Source of the DNA: Bradyrhizobium ottawaense
Lineage (GTDB): Bacteria; Pseudomonadota; Alphaproteobacteria; Rhizobiales; Xanthobacteraceae
NCBI RefSeq assembly: GCF_002278135.3
Contig: NZ_CP029425.2
Coordinates: 6,114,001-6,178,000, forward strand
DNA length: 64,000 bases
Direction: 5' to 3'
The notes beneath the pieces were generated by a model. The model was not told where the DNA came from. It made no database searches and saw only the letters and a list, made by a program, of their open reading frames with translations. The number at the start of each line of letters is the position of its first letter. The stretch's first letter is position 1. The position numbers were made by a program, and so were the translations under genes. Shown one piece after another: positions 15,215 to 23,837 of this stretch.

Positions 15215-15295
15215 CTAGTGCATATGCCCGATCAGATAGATGCCGCCGCCGATCACCAGCACGGCCGGCACGGCCCACAAGATCATTACCGGCAT
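15215..15295 (-). CDS. Very small hydrophobic protein (26 residues)
   Basis: The frame encodes MPVMILWAVPAVLVIGGGIY followed by LIGHMH, a single membrane helix with a histidine-containing tail. The Shine-Dalgarno is very strong (GAGGAGG, 6 bases before ATG). It is 24 bp downstream of the small secreted-protein gene on the same strand, so the two may be co-transcribed. Size and shape resemble accessory micropeptides of membrane complexes (CydX, KdpF), but no family is recognised. Confidence 0.5.
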   Translation of the reverse strand: MPVMILWAVPAVLVIGGGIYLIGHMH

Positions 15296-15319
15296 TTGTC
15301 ATCCTCCTCAGTTTGCTCC

Positions 15320-15544
15320 TCAGTTAGACGTGCAGACCTTCACGGTCTTCATGCCGCTTTCAGCTTCGGTCCGCGGTTTGTAGATCGTACCCGACGGGCT
15401 GACGACGGTCATCGTCATGTCCGTCGGCTTCTTGTCGACGACGGTGCACTTCTTCGTCTTGACGTCCTGCACGACGTAGAACTCGTCGGCTGCGAACGCG
15501 GGCAGGGACAATGCAGTTAGCATCAACGCTGCAGGCGCGGACAT
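15320..15544 (-). CDS. Small secreted protein of unknown function (74 residues)
   Basis: The product starts MSAPAALMLTALSLPAFA with a short signal peptide, then ADEFYVVQDVKTKKCTVVDKKP and a C-terminal KVCTSN. The two cysteines of the mature part could form a disulphide. I recognise a conserved bradyrhizobial hypothetical pattern but no function. The start at 15544 gives a clean signal sequence but has a weak ribosome site; the open frame continues upstream to 15763 with unlikely sequence. Confidence 0.65.
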   Translation of the reverse strand: MSAPAALMLTALSLPAFAADEFYVVQDVKTKKCTVVDKKPTDMTMTVVSPSGTIYKPRTEAESGMKTVKVCTSN

Positions 15545-15680
15545 CCCGGACTGCGCTGCAACATCTCGTTTCCGAACCGCTCGCCATCTGCGAAAAACAT
15601 GGCGCCACGCAAGTCTCGCACGTATGGTCTGCCCAAAATCATAATCCGGCGCCGCTGCGCCGGAACCGGGACGCCCGCGT

Positions 15681-17189
15681 TTGTCAAAGCTCACCCTGCC
15701 GGTCCGGCTCGCTCTTCTGGTGACGGGAACGATGTTGCCGCTGATCGTCTTTGCGGTTGGCATTGTGTTCTACAATTACAAGCAGGATCGAAGCGACGCG
15801 ACCCGCCGAGTGCTGGAGAACGTGCGCAGCATGCGCCTCGTGCTCGACTCCGAGGTGCAGCGGATGACCGGCGGCTTGCAAGTGCTTGCACTGACGAATT
15901 CGCTTCGTAACGACGACTTCCAGAACTTCCGCCGCATCGCGCTCGGCTTCCTCGACCAATATGGCAAGGGCGGGCTGGTGCTGATCTCCGATCGCAAGGG
16001 CCGGCTGCTGTTTTCCTCCGCAACGGAAGACACCGCAAGCCTGCCGCCACGCGGCCATCTCGAGATCATCGAAAAGGTCTTTGCGACCAGGTCGCCGCAA
16101 TATTCCGACCTGTTCACCGGCGCGATCAACGGGCGGCAGGTGCTCACCGTCGAGGTTCCGGTGTTCCGCGACGGCGAGGTGATCTACGACCTCTGCTTCA
16201 GCCCACCGATCAGCATCTTTCAGGAACTGGTGGAGAAGCAGCGGCCCGACCGGCTCTGGACGGTGACTCTGCTCGACACCAAGGGCATCGTGTTTGCACG
16301 CGCGCCGAACCCCAGCGAGACCTTCGGCAAACGCGCCTCGCCCTCGCTCTATGCCGAGATGTTCCGCCGCAGCGAGGCATCGCTCCCGACGGTGTCGCTC
16401 GACGGCATCGCTCTGGCCGCGGCCTACACACGATCGCGGCTGACGGGCTGGACGATCGCCGCCGGCGTCGACGAAAGCTCCCTGATCGCGCCGCTCTGGC
16501 GCAACATCGCGATCACCAGCCTGATCGGCGGCATCCTGCTGCTGACCGGCCTGACCTTCGCGGTCAGGATGGCAACCACGATCGCGCGCGGCGAGATGCT
16601 GCACAATCTCCTGATCGACGAGCTCAACCATCGCGTCAAGAACACGCTGGCCTTGATGCAGGCGATCGCGGTGCAGACCTTCCGCAGCGCCAGCCGGGAC
16701 GAGCGGACGAAATTCGAGGGACGGCTCGGCGCACTGGCCGAAGCGCATAATCTGCTGAGCCAGGAGAAATGGGCGGGCTCCGAGCTGCGGGAGGTGATCG
16801 CCCGTGCGCTTCAGCCGTTCCTGATGAACAGTCCTGACCGCATCCGCATGGCCGGACCCGCGGTGCCGCTGTCGCCGCGGCTCGCCGTGGTGCTGTCGAT
16901 GATCGTGCACGAGATCGCCACCAACGCCGCGAAATATGGCGCGCTGTCCAACGAGACCGGCCGGGTGACGCTGGACTGGGAGATCATCGCCGATGCTCCG
17001 AAATCGCGGCTGCGCCTGATCTGGACCGAGATCGGCGGACCGCCGGTGACCGCGCCGGTACAGCGCGGCTTCGGCTCGCGCCTGATCGAGCGCAGCGCAC
17101 GCGACCAGCTCGGCGGCGAGGCCACCGTCGACTTCCTGCCGCGCGGCGTGGTCTGCACGGTGGTCTGTACGCTGGACGAGGCGCGGTAG
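15681..17189 (+). CDS. Membrane sensor histidine kinase of the HWE/HisKA_2 type
   Basis: The 502-residue protein has a membrane segment at about 8-31, a periplasmic sensor of about 240 residues (dCache-like) and a second segment at about 275-297. The kinase region follows, with the phospho-acceptor H317 in DELNHRVKNTLALMQ. The ATP-binding part has HEIATNAAKYGALS, and the W-x-E element (LIWTEIGG) gives the HWE family its name. Such kinases often feed unusual response regulators or the general stress response. No response regulator is adjacent, so the partner is unknown (orphan). A TTG start at 15681 is needed to keep the first membrane segment; the next ATG at 15732 would cut it. Confidence 0.85.
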   Translation: MSKLTLPVRLALLVTGTMLPLIVFAVGIVFYNYKQDRSDATRRVLENVRSMRLVLDSEVQRMTGGLQVLALTNSLRNDDFQNFRRIALGFLDQYGKGGLVLISDRKGRLLFSSATEDTASLPPRGHLEIIEKVFATRSPQYSDLFTGAINGRQVLTVEVPVFRDGEVIYDLCFSPPISIFQELVEKQRPDRLWTVTLLDTKGIVFARAPNPSETFGKRASPSLYAEMFRRSEASLPTVSLDGIALAAAYTRSRLTGWTIAAGVDESSLIAPLWRNIAITSLIGGILLLTGLTFAVRMATTIARGEMLHNLLIDELNHRVKNTLALMQAIAVQTFRSASRDERTKFEGRLGALAEAHNLLSQEKWAGSELREVIARALQPFLMNSPDRIRMAGPAVPLSPRLAVVLSMIVHEIATNAAKYGALSNETGRVTLDWEIIADAPKSRLRLIWTEIGGPPVTAPVQRGFGSRLIERSARDQLGGEATVDFLPRGVVCTVVCTLDEAR

Positions 17190-17257
17190 CCGCTCCAGGC
17201 CTGGCGCCATATCGCAGCGCAATACAGCCTTCCTGCGACAATTGCGCTCGCCCCACG

Positions 17258-17288
17258 CAATCATCCGATGTTAAACATCGGATGATTG
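17258..17288. promoter_or_regulatory. 31-bp palindromic operator upstream of the GntR regulator gene
   Basis: A perfect inverted repeat with 15-base arms (CAATCATCCGATGTT and its complement around one central A) lies 69 bp before the regulator start. The ATCATCCGATG element resembles operators of FadR-subfamily GntR regulators, so autoregulation and control of the following ABC operon are likely (inferred). Confidence 0.65.
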
Positions 17289-17356
17289 TGAAGCTGCCGG
17301 CGGGCGGCCAATACAAATGAACCGGCCGCGACAGGCCGGCGGGGAGAAACAAACCG

Positions 17357-18172
17357 GTGGCAAGAGCGCGGCCGAGCCCAGCCGACAAACCGATCAAGCC
17401 CGGCCGCATCCGCGCCGTGCTGACGACGCTCGGCCGCGAGATCGCCCAGGATCTCATCCCCGTCGGCACGACCCTGCCGCCGGAGCCGGAACTCGAAGCC
17501 CGTTTCGGCGTCGGGCGCGGCGTGGTGCGCGAGGCGATCAAGACGCTCGCCGCGAAGGGCCTCGTCAGCGTGCGACCGCGACACGGCACGCAAGTGCTGC
17601 CGCGCCACGAATGGAGCCTGCTCGATCGCGACGTGCTGAGCTGGCTCGTCGGCCAGGACGAACCGGATCGCGACCTCCTGCTGGCAATCCAGGAGGTGCG
17701 CTCGATCATCGAGCCTGCAGCCGCAGCGCTTGCGGCCGAACGCGCGACGAGGAACGATCGCTGGCGGATCGATACGGCCTTGGCCGCGATGCAGACCGCA
17801 AAGGACCAGGCCAGCGCCCTCGCAGCCGACAAGGCCTTTCATCTTGCCATCCTGGATGCGACCCATAACCCGGTGTTGCAGGGCTTTCGCAGCGCGATCG
17901 ACACCATCCTGAGCACCGTCTTCACCGTCGCCGTCGGAAGCCCCGGGGGCTGGTTCAAGGATAATTTGCCGAACCACGTGGGGGCAGCGCGGGCTATCGA
18001 GAGCGCCAACCCCGAGAAGGCGCGCGCCGCGATGGAACGCCTGCTCGGCTATACCCGATTGAAGCTCTCGAACCGGAAGACGGTCATCGCCGCGGCAACT
18101 CGCAACGGGTCAGCCGTGCGCGCGGCCAGGACGTCGAGCGTCAAGAGCAGGAGGAAACGTCGTGGACCGTGA
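17357..18172 (+). CDS. FadR-subfamily GntR transcriptional regulator
   Basis: The 271-residue protein has an N-terminal winged helix (about residues 15-80; LPPEPELEARFGVGRGVVREAIKTL contains the recognition helix) and an all-helical FCD effector domain. In the FCD domain, metal-binding residues would include those in EVRSIIEPAAAALAA and the ADKAFHLAIL histidine. A GTG start follows GGGGAG. It probably represses the ABC importer genes that begin 151 bp downstream, with a small organic acid as inducer (inferred). The last codons overlap a possible 32-codon frame with a good ribosome site, not annotated. Confidence 0.88.
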   Translation: MARARPSPADKPIKPGRIRAVLTTLGREIAQDLIPVGTTLPPEPELEARFGVGRGVVREAIKTLAAKGLVSVRPRHGTQVLPRHEWSLLDRDVLSWLVGQDEPDRDLLLAIQEVRSIIEPAAAALAAERATRNDRWRIDTALAAMQTAKDQASALAADKAFHLAILDATHNPVLQGFRSAIDTILSTVFTVAVGSPGGWFKDNLPNHVGAARAIESANPEKARAAMERLLGYTRLKLSNRKTVIAAATRNGSAVRAARTSSVKSRRKRRGP

Positions 18173-18323
18173 CAGGAAGGGCTCGCCCCACATCCACGCT
18201 CCGCCCGGGATCGCGGTCGTGGCAACCGACGGGCGGCCGCGATCGCGCGAGACACGGTGACGATGTCAGGAATGATCAGCGTGAAATGCCGGCACAGGCA
18301 TAGCTGAGCGTCAGGGAGGTCAA

Positions 18324-19145
18324 ATGCAGGTGACGGGCAGTCTGAAAGGTCGATCGTCGCGATTGATCCGCAGCGTCAATTCGCTGGCGGGCGCTGCGAT
18401 GTTCGTCGCGCCGCTGCTTGCGCTGGTGGCGATCTGGGCGATCGTCGTCCCGCTGTTCAACGTCAATCCGCGCGTGTTTCCATCGGTCGGTGCGGTCGGC
18501 GCGGCCGCCATGGAGTCGATCCGCGACGGCACGCTGTTCGCCCATGTCGGCGCCAGCCTTTTGCGCGTCGGCCTCGGCACGCTGATCGGCATCGCCACCG
18601 CCGTGCCGCTCGGTATCGCCATGGGCGTGAGCCCGACGGTGGCGGCCTTTCTCACGCCGCTGTTCCGCTTCTTCTCGGTGCTCGCCGGCATCGCCTGGAT
18701 CCCGATCGCGACTTTATGGTTCGGCTACGGCTTCGGCGCGATCGTCTTCGTGATCTTCAACGCCGTGTTCTTCGTCGTCGCCTACAACACCCTGCTCGGC
18801 GTCAGGACCATTCCGCACACGCTGCGCAATGCTGCCGCCTCGCTCGGCGCCGGCCGCTGGGCGCTGCTGACCGAAGTATTGCTGCCGGGCGCGCTGCCCA
18901 ACATCGTCACTGGCATTCGCACCGGCCTGGGCTTTGCCTGGCGCGGGCTGATCGCCGCCGAGATGATCGCGACCAATGTCGGGCTCGGCTACATGCTGTT
19001 CGTCGCACGCGATTTCTACCGCACCGAAGTGATCGTGTTCGGCATGATCGTGATCGGCGTGCTCTGGCTATTGATCGACCGTCTGCTGCTGGTCCCGCTG
19101 GAACGCGCGACCATCGAACGCTGGGGCTTGGTGAGGCGCGCATGA
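18324..19145 (+). CDS. ABC transporter permease, NitT/TauT family (first)
   Basis: The 273-residue inner-membrane permease is of the SsuC/TauC type, with about six hydrophobic segments and the EAA loop in LLPGALPNIVTGIRTGLGFAWRGLIAAEM. GGAGG lies 5 bases before the ATG. It overlaps the next permease gene by 4 bp (ATGA). The importer has two different permease genes, so the channel is probably a heterodimer; most NitT/TauT systems use one permease gene. Substrate unknown. Confidence 0.88.
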   Translation: MQVTGSLKGRSSRLIRSVNSLAGAAMFVAPLLALVAIWAIVVPLFNVNPRVFPSVGAVGAAAMESIRDGTLFAHVGASLLRVGLGTLIGIATAVPLGIAMGVSPTVAAFLTPLFRFFSVLAGIAWIPIATLWFGYGFGAIVFVIFNAVFFVVAYNTLLGVRTIPHTLRNAAASLGAGRWALLTEVLLPGALPNIVTGIRTGLGFAWRGLIAAEMIATNVGLGYMLFVARDFYRTEVIVFGMIVIGVLWLLIDRLLLVPLERATIERWGLVRRA

Positions 19146-19948
19146 ACCTGCTGCTGCAAATCTGGGGCGGCTATACCCGCCTGACCCGGCGCTGGCCGGG
19201 GATCGCGGCCATCATTCCCTTCATCCCGGTGCTCGCGCTGTGGACCGCCGTCAGCGAGGCCGGGGTGTTTCCGCGAGCGTTCTTCCCCGGCCCCGCCGAT
19301 GTGCTGCGCGCGTTCTTCACGCTCACCTACAAGGGGATCCTGCCCGACTATCTTCAGGACAGCCTGATCCGGCTCGCAACCGGCGCCGCCGTCGGCATGG
19401 CGCTCGGCATTCCCTTGGGCATCCTGATCGGCACGAGCCGCTGGGCACACCGGATCTGCTGGCCGGTGCTGCTGTTCTTCCAGGCCATCGGCGACATTGC
19501 CTGGCTGCCGATCCTCTTGATCTGGTTCGGCTTCGGACTGACGACGATGACTTTCGTCATCGTCTACACCGTGCTGTTCCCGGTCGTGCTCAACACCGTG
19601 CTCGGGGTTGAATCCGTGCCGCGCGACCTCGCGCGCGCCGCCCTCAGCCTCGGTGCCTCGCGCGCGCGGGTGCTCTGGGAGGTGACGCTGCCGGGAGCGC
19701 TGCCCAACATCATCACGGGCCTGCGCAACGGCCTCGGTTATGGCTGGCGCGCGCTGATCGCGGTCGAGATGATCGTCGGCACATCGGGCATCGGCTTCAT
19801 GATGTTCGATGCCCGCCGCGCCGGCTCTACCGTGGAGATTCTGCTCGGCATGATCATTCTCGGATTGCTCTGGTACATCGTGGACGCCTGGGTCCTCGCG
19901 CCGCTCGAGCGCGTGACCGGCCAGCGTTGGGGATTGGTGACATCATGA
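19142..19948 (+). CDS. ABC transporter permease, NitT/TauT family (second)
   Basis: The 268-residue permease is a paralogue of the preceding one, sharing the ALPNI-TGLRNGLGYGWRALIAVEM EAA region. The start at 19142 is the ATG within the ATGA overlap with the upstream stop; an open frame further upstream is not protein-like. Together with the first permease it should form the membrane channel of the importer. Its stop overlaps the ATPase start in the same way, so translation of the three genes is coupled. Confidence 0.87.
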   Translation: MNLLLQIWGGYTRLTRRWPGIAAIIPFIPVLALWTAVSEAGVFPRAFFPGPADVLRAFFTLTYKGILPDYLQDSLIRLATGAAVGMALGIPLGILIGTSRWAHRICWPVLLFFQAIGDIAWLPILLIWFGFGLTTMTFVIVYTVLFPVVLNTVLGVESVPRDLARAALSLGASRARVLWEVTLPGALPNIITGLRNGLGYGWRALIAVEMIVGTSGIGFMMFDARRAGSTVEILLGMIILGLLWYIVDAWVLAPLERVTGQRWGLVTS

Positions 19949-20703
19949 AGACGCTTTCGCTGCGCAATCTCGGCAAGACCTATTTCGATCCTTACGCAGG
20001 CGCGCATGTCACCGCCGTTCACGACGTCTCGCTGGACGTCGAGCCCGGCGAGTTCATCTCCGTGGTCGGCCCGTCCGGCTGCGGCAAGACGACAATCCTC
20101 AACATGATCGCCGGCTTCATCCCCTATTCGAAGGGGGACATCCTGCTCGACGGAAAGCCGGTGCACGGGCCCGGCCCCGAGCGTGGCGTCGTGTTCCAAT
20201 CGTTCGCGCTGTTTCCCTGGAAGACGGTGCTCGACAATGTCGGCTTCGGCCCGAAGATGCGCGGCGTGCCGAAGGCCGAGCGCGACCGCATCGCGCGCGA
20301 ATATCTCGCGCTCGCGGGGCTGTCGCACGCGGCGCACCGCTATCCAAACGAGCTCTCCGGCGGCATGCAGCAGCGCGTCGGCGTGGTGCGCGCACTCGCC
20401 AACAATCCCGACGTCCTGCTGATGGACGAGCCGTTCGCCAGCGTCGACGCGCAGACGCGCATGACGCTCCAGGAGGAGCTGACCCGGATCTGGCAGGAGC
20501 GCAAGCCGACGGTGATCTTCATCACCCATGACGTGCCCGAAGCGGTGTTTCTCGCCAACCGCGTGGTCGTGCTGTCGAAGGGACGCGTGCTCGACGAGAT
20601 CGCGGTGGACCTGCCGCGGCCTCGCGTCTGGGACGACCTCGTCAAGGACGACCACTTCAAGCAGCTCTCGGCGCGGGTGCTCCAGATGGTGCGCGCGGCA
20701 TGA
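19945..20703 (+). CDS. ABC transporter ATP-binding protein, NitT/TauT family
   Basis: The 252-residue ATPase has Walker A GPSGCGKTT, the signature SGGMQQR, Walker B VLLMDEPFA and the switch histidine in THD. I chose the ATG at 19945 in the 4-bp overlap with the permease gene; an ATG 18 bp upstream also exists. It energises the importer made of the two permeases and the binding protein at 21037. The C-terminus overlaps the next small gene by 4 bp. Confidence 0.9.
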   Translation: MKTLSLRNLGKTYFDPYAGAHVTAVHDVSLDVEPGEFISVVGPSGCGKTTILNMIAGFIPYSKGDILLDGKPVHGPGPERGVVFQSFALFPWKTVLDNVGFGPKMRGVPKAERDRIAREYLALAGLSHAAHRYPNELSGGMQQRVGVVRALANNPDVLLMDEPFASVDAQTRMTLQEELTRIWQERKPTVIFITHDVPEAVFLANRVVVLSKGRVLDEIAVDLPRPRVWDDLVKDDHFKQLSARVLQMVRAA

Positions 20704-21032
20704 GCATCGCCTCCGACGTCCTGCGCTCGCCCAAGGGCCGCATCGTGCTCGGCGCCATTGCCGCATGGGCGCTGTTTCAACTCTGGTTGACGGTTGCCGC
20801 GCCGGGAAAGATCTCGCCGGAGCTCACGGGCACATCGGAAAAAGTGAACGTGCAGATCGAGCTGCCGTTCACGCCGGAGCGCTTCCACGTGCTCGCATTC
20901 CAGCAATATGGACGCGTCTCGGGAACGGATGAGCATTCGATCGAGCTACGCGGCGTCAAACGAACGGACCTCAACGCCGTCGCCCGCCCCTATTGGGTGA
21001 CGGCGGTGGGGCCGATAAAAGAGGGAGGCTGA
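20700..21032 (+). CDS. Small membrane-anchored protein of an ABC import operon (110 residues), unknown
   Basis: The protein starts MSIASDVLRSPKGRIVLGAI, continues as a single hydrophobic segment AAWALFQLWLTVAA, then has about 75 polar residues likely in the periplasm (SEKVNVQIELPFTPERFHVLAFQQYG at their start). It overlaps the ATPase gene by 4 bp (ATGA) and is 4 bp from the binding-protein gene, so it is a true operon member. NitT/TauT importers have no such subunit in the textbook arrangement. It may help the binding protein dock or bind a cofactor of the substrate (inferred). No family recognised. Confidence 0.75.
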   Translation: MSIASDVLRSPKGRIVLGAIAAWALFQLWLTVAAPGKISPELTGTSEKVNVQIELPFTPERFHVLAFQQYGRVSGTDEHSIELRGVKRTDLNAVARPYWVTAVGPIKEGG

Positions 21033-21036
21033 GAAT

Positions 21037-22092
21037 ATGAAACGACTCTTGCTGCTCGGAATCGCGCTCTTGGCCGGCATGGTGCCGGCGAGCGCCCAGA
21101 CCCCGACGAAACTGAAGGCCGGCATGGTCACCGGCATCGACCAGATCGGCCTGCCGATCGCACTCGAGCGCGGCTTCTTCGAGAAGTACGGGCTCGATGT
21201 CACGATCGCACGCCCCTACGCGACCGGCGTCGACGCGCTGAACGCACTGCAAGCCGGCGAGAGCGAGATCGTGCAGGTCGGCGTGCCCATGATCGGCGCC
21301 GTGCTGCGCGGCATGGATCTTGTCGCACTCGGCAATTACAGCGGCAACGCCACCAAGGCCGGCTCCGATGCCACCATGGCGATCATCGCGCGTGAAGGTT
21401 CAGGCATCGTCAAGGGTGACCTGTCGACGCTCAAGGGCAAGAAGATCGCGGCCTCCTTCGGCACGATCAATCATCTCTACATCCTGGCGACGCTGGAGAA
21501 GGCCGGGCTGAAGCCCGATGACGTGACGCTGGTCAACACGCCGCCGCCGGACATGACCGTCGCCCTGCTCGCCAAGGGTATCGACGCGTTCTCGGGCTGG
21601 GATCCCTGGCCGATCGTTGCAGGCAAGGATGTGCCCGGCGCGGTCGAGATCATCAGAGGCGGCGACGTGATTTCCTATATCGGCTTCAACGTCGCGCTTC
21701 GTCCCTGGGTGCAGGCCAACGGCGAGACCATCGAGAAATTCCTCGCTGCCGTCTCCGAGGCCGATCAATGGATGCGCAAGAATCCGAAGCAGGCGGCGCA
21801 AGTCGCCACACGCTGGATTCCCGGCCTCAAGCAGGACGTCGCCGAGGCTGCGATGCAGTTTAACATCCAGCAGGCGGACCGTCGGCTGTCGGCGAACAAT
21901 TACCGTGCGCTGTGGAGCGCCGAGGATCGGCTCTCCCGCCTCGGCATCCTCAAATCGACCTTTGACGTCAATGCGCATATCGAGCCGAAGCACATTCTCA
22001 AGGTCATGAAGGATCGTCCCGAACTGTTCACCGACCTGCCGCCGATCCCGGAGACGGCGGCGATCTCGCCGGGCTACGTGTTCAAACCCTGA
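21037..22092 (+). CDS. Periplasmic substrate-binding protein, NitT/TauT family ABC transporter
   Basis: The 351-residue precursor has a signal peptide MKRLLLLGIALLAGMVPASA cleaved before QTPTKL. The mature part has the NMT1/THI5-like fold with the pattern QIGLPIALERGFFEKYGLDV and a GVPMIGAVLRGMDLVAL segment. GAGGCTGAG precedes the ATG. It is the last gene of the operon permease-permease-ATPase-small protein-binding protein; a strong terminator follows at 22111. The ligand could be a sulphonate, a nitrile-derived or a pyrimidine compound; the sequence does not decide. Confidence 0.9.
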   Translation: MKRLLLLGIALLAGMVPASAQTPTKLKAGMVTGIDQIGLPIALERGFFEKYGLDVTIARPYATGVDALNALQAGESEIVQVGVPMIGAVLRGMDLVALGNYSGNATKAGSDATMAIIAREGSGIVKGDLSTLKGKKIAASFGTINHLYILATLEKAGLKPDDVTLVNTPPPDMTVALLAKGIDAFSGWDPWPIVAGKDVPGAVEIIRGGDVISYIGFNVALRPWVQANGETIEKFLAAVSEADQWMRKNPKQAAQVATRWIPGLKQDVAEAAMQFNIQQADRRLSANNYRALWSAEDRLSRLGILKSTFDVNAHIEPKHILKVMKDRPELFTDLPPIPETAAISPGYVFKP

Positions 22093-22110
22093 GCAACTGC
22101 ACACGGGGAC

Positions 22111-22138
22111 GCCGGCGCGATCAGCGCGCCGGCATTTT
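22111..22138 (+). terminator. Rho-independent terminator after the ABC importer operon
   Basis: A 9-bp stem GCCGGCGCG / CGCGCCGGC with a 5-base loop is followed by ATTTT. It lies 18 bp after the binding-protein stop and 12 bp before the convergent ccdA stop. Confidence 0.8.
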
Positions 22139-22150
22139 CCGGATCAAGCC

Positions 22151-22882
22151 CTACCCGATGGTCTGCAGCGCCGGGAACGTCTCCAGCAGCCAGATGCTCA
22201 CATTCGAGACCGCGCCGGTGAGAAAGCCGATGCCGGTGATCACCATCAGGACGCCCATGGCGCGCTCGACATTGACGAGATGTCCCTTCATCCGCGCGAA
22301 CAGTGCCGAGAACTGCTCGATCATCAGCGCGGCGATCAGGAAGGGAATGCCGAGACCGGCCGAATAGACCGCGAGCAGCCCCGCGCCCTTCGTCACCGTA
22401 GCCTCAGCGGCCGCGATCGAAAGGATCGCGGCGAGGATCGGGCCGATACAGGGCGTCCAGCCGAAGGCGAAGGCGAGCCCCATGATGTAGGCGCCCCAGA
22501 GGCCGACCGGTTTGGGGATCGGCAGCCGTCCCTCGCGCATCAACAGGCCGATGCGCGTCAATCCGAGAAAGTGCAGGCCCATGATGATGATGACGATGCC
22601 GGCGAGGATCGACAACTCCGCCGACCAGGCGCGGATCAGCCCACCGACCAGCGAGGCGCTGGCGCCGAGCGCGACGAACACCGTGGAGAAGCCGAGCACG
22701 AACAGGAGCGCCGACATCATGATCGCGCGCTTGGAGGCCGAGCCCGGCTCGTCGCTCTCGACATGCTCGATCGTGGCGCCCGTAAGATAGATCAGATAGG
22801 GCGGGACCAGGGGCAGGACGCAAGGCGAAAGGAAGCTGACGAGGCCTGCAATCAGCGCCGCCGGGATCGAAACATTTTGCAT
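22151..22882 (-). CDS. ccdA: Cytochrome c biogenesis protein CcdA
   Basis: The 243-residue six-span inner-membrane thiol-disulphide reductant carrier passes electrons from cytoplasmic thioredoxin to periplasmic apocytochrome c and other targets. The two conserved cysteines are visible in the family contexts SPCVLPLVPPYLIYLTG (near residue 21) and AFGWTPCIGPILAAIL (near 145). The size is standard for CcdA, without the DsbD extensions. It stands alone here; it may serve the cbb3 oxidase cytochromes encoded further along, but is not physically linked. No FixK-type box is seen upstream. Confidence 0.92.
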   Translation of the reverse strand: MQNVSIPAALIAGLVSFLSPCVLPLVPPYLIYLTGATIEHVESDEPGSASKRAIMMSALLFVLGFSTVFVALGASASLVGGLIRAWSAELSILAGIVIIIMGLHFLGLTRIGLLMREGRLPIPKPVGLWGAYIMGLAFAFGWTPCIGPILAAILSIAAAEATVTKGAGLLAVYSAGLGIPFLIAALMIEQFSALFARMKGHLVNVERAMGVLMVITGIGFLTGAVSNVSIWLLETFPALQTIG

Positions 22883-23088
22883 GATGCCGTCTGAGCCATC
22901 TCAGGCCCCGGTGCGGCGCGCCGGGAATGCGCGCGGCCCGGAGCCGAACCGGCTCTGGTGTAACCGATGCCGGAGAATGCGCAACAGAGGCGCATCAAAC
23001 CAGGGCTCCTCCCGATGCCGCCTGCGATCACAGGTGCGGCATCGGGACGCGCACAAACCTCGCCAAAAAGCGAGATTCGGCGGCGCGG

Positions 23089-23355
23089 CTACTTCACCAC
23101 GCGGAGCAGCGGACGCCGGGGCTGGTCCTGCGTCTGCTTGGAAGGGGACGGCGGCTCGCTCGCAGCGCTCCGCAGCATTTCGTCGCACAGTGCCTTGAGA
23201 TCGGCACTGTCAATTCCTTTGAGTTTCATCCTGACGTCGAGGATGACAATGGACAGCAGCTCGGCCGACTCACGGCTGTCGCACGCGTTGAGAACCCTGC
23301 GGCACCCCTCGAGCGTTTCCAGCACCGACTGCAACTGTTCGTCTGAATGCGACAC
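23089..23355 (-). CDS. Hypothetical protein (88 residues)
   Basis: The soluble protein reads VSHSDEQLQSVLETLEGCRR, then ESAELLSIVILDVRMKLKGI, and ends basic (RRPLLRVVK). Helix-rich, no membrane segment, no recognised domain. I chose a GTG start at 23355, which has GGAAAG 8 bases upstream; an ATG at 23436 would add 27 unlikely residues. It lies 206 bp before ccdA on the same strand. Function unknown. Confidence 0.55.
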   Translation of the reverse strand: MSHSDEQLQSVLETLEGCRRVLNACDSRESAELLSIVILDVRMKLKGIDSADLKALCDEMLRSAASEPPSPSKQTQDQPRRPLLRVVK

Positions 23356-23837
23356 CGGCGTTCTTTCCGTTAATTCGGCCTGCGAGACGTGTTGGTGACG
23401 ACCCCTTCGGCCCCCATGGAATACGGAGGATAGCACGAGGCCACAGCGCCTCTGAACCTGATTTCAGTGGGTTTCTGCCGCGGAACTGCGGTTCCGGCTA
23501 ACATCGCCGCGCTGCTCCGTTGGCCATGGTCGAAACGGTCCGAGAGCAAACGCCCCGCGCCCTGTGATTGATCCATTGAGAGAGATGGCGCCGGCTTTCG
23601 CGCAAGCACACTCATTGCCGACAGCGCCTGCAATCCCGCAGCCATTTCACGGCTCGCAACGGCACTCACGCCACACCCCTCATCCGGGCAATGGCCTGCC
23701 CGATTCCCAACCCTTGGCAGCATTCAGATACCACCCACGAGGTAGTAAGGATGACGTTCAAAACTCATCATCCCCCAACCCGCAGTGGTTGTGGTTTGCG
23801 CCAGATTCTGCCAGTTTAGCTAACCGAAGGGACTTGT
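23356..23837. other. Intergenic stretch, divergent promoters
   Basis: This 480-bp region separates the hypothetical gene from the LysR gene. I see no convincing ORF. A short inverted repeat CGGAAC / GTTCCG lies at 23481-23496. The part before the LysR gene is comparatively AT-rich and probably contains its promoter. Confidence 0.5.

Noticed and set aside
15684-17264. 526-codon minus-strand frame opposite the HWE kinase
   Set aside because: Exact antisense shadow of a recognisable histidine kinase; composition is repetitive His/Asp/Arg/Glu.
18162-18260. 32-codon frame with AGGAGG before a GTG, overlapping the end of the GntR gene
   Set aside because: The ribosome-site-like bases are part of the Arg/Lys-rich 3' end of the regulator gene (AGG AGG AAA codons), and the product is short and featureless.
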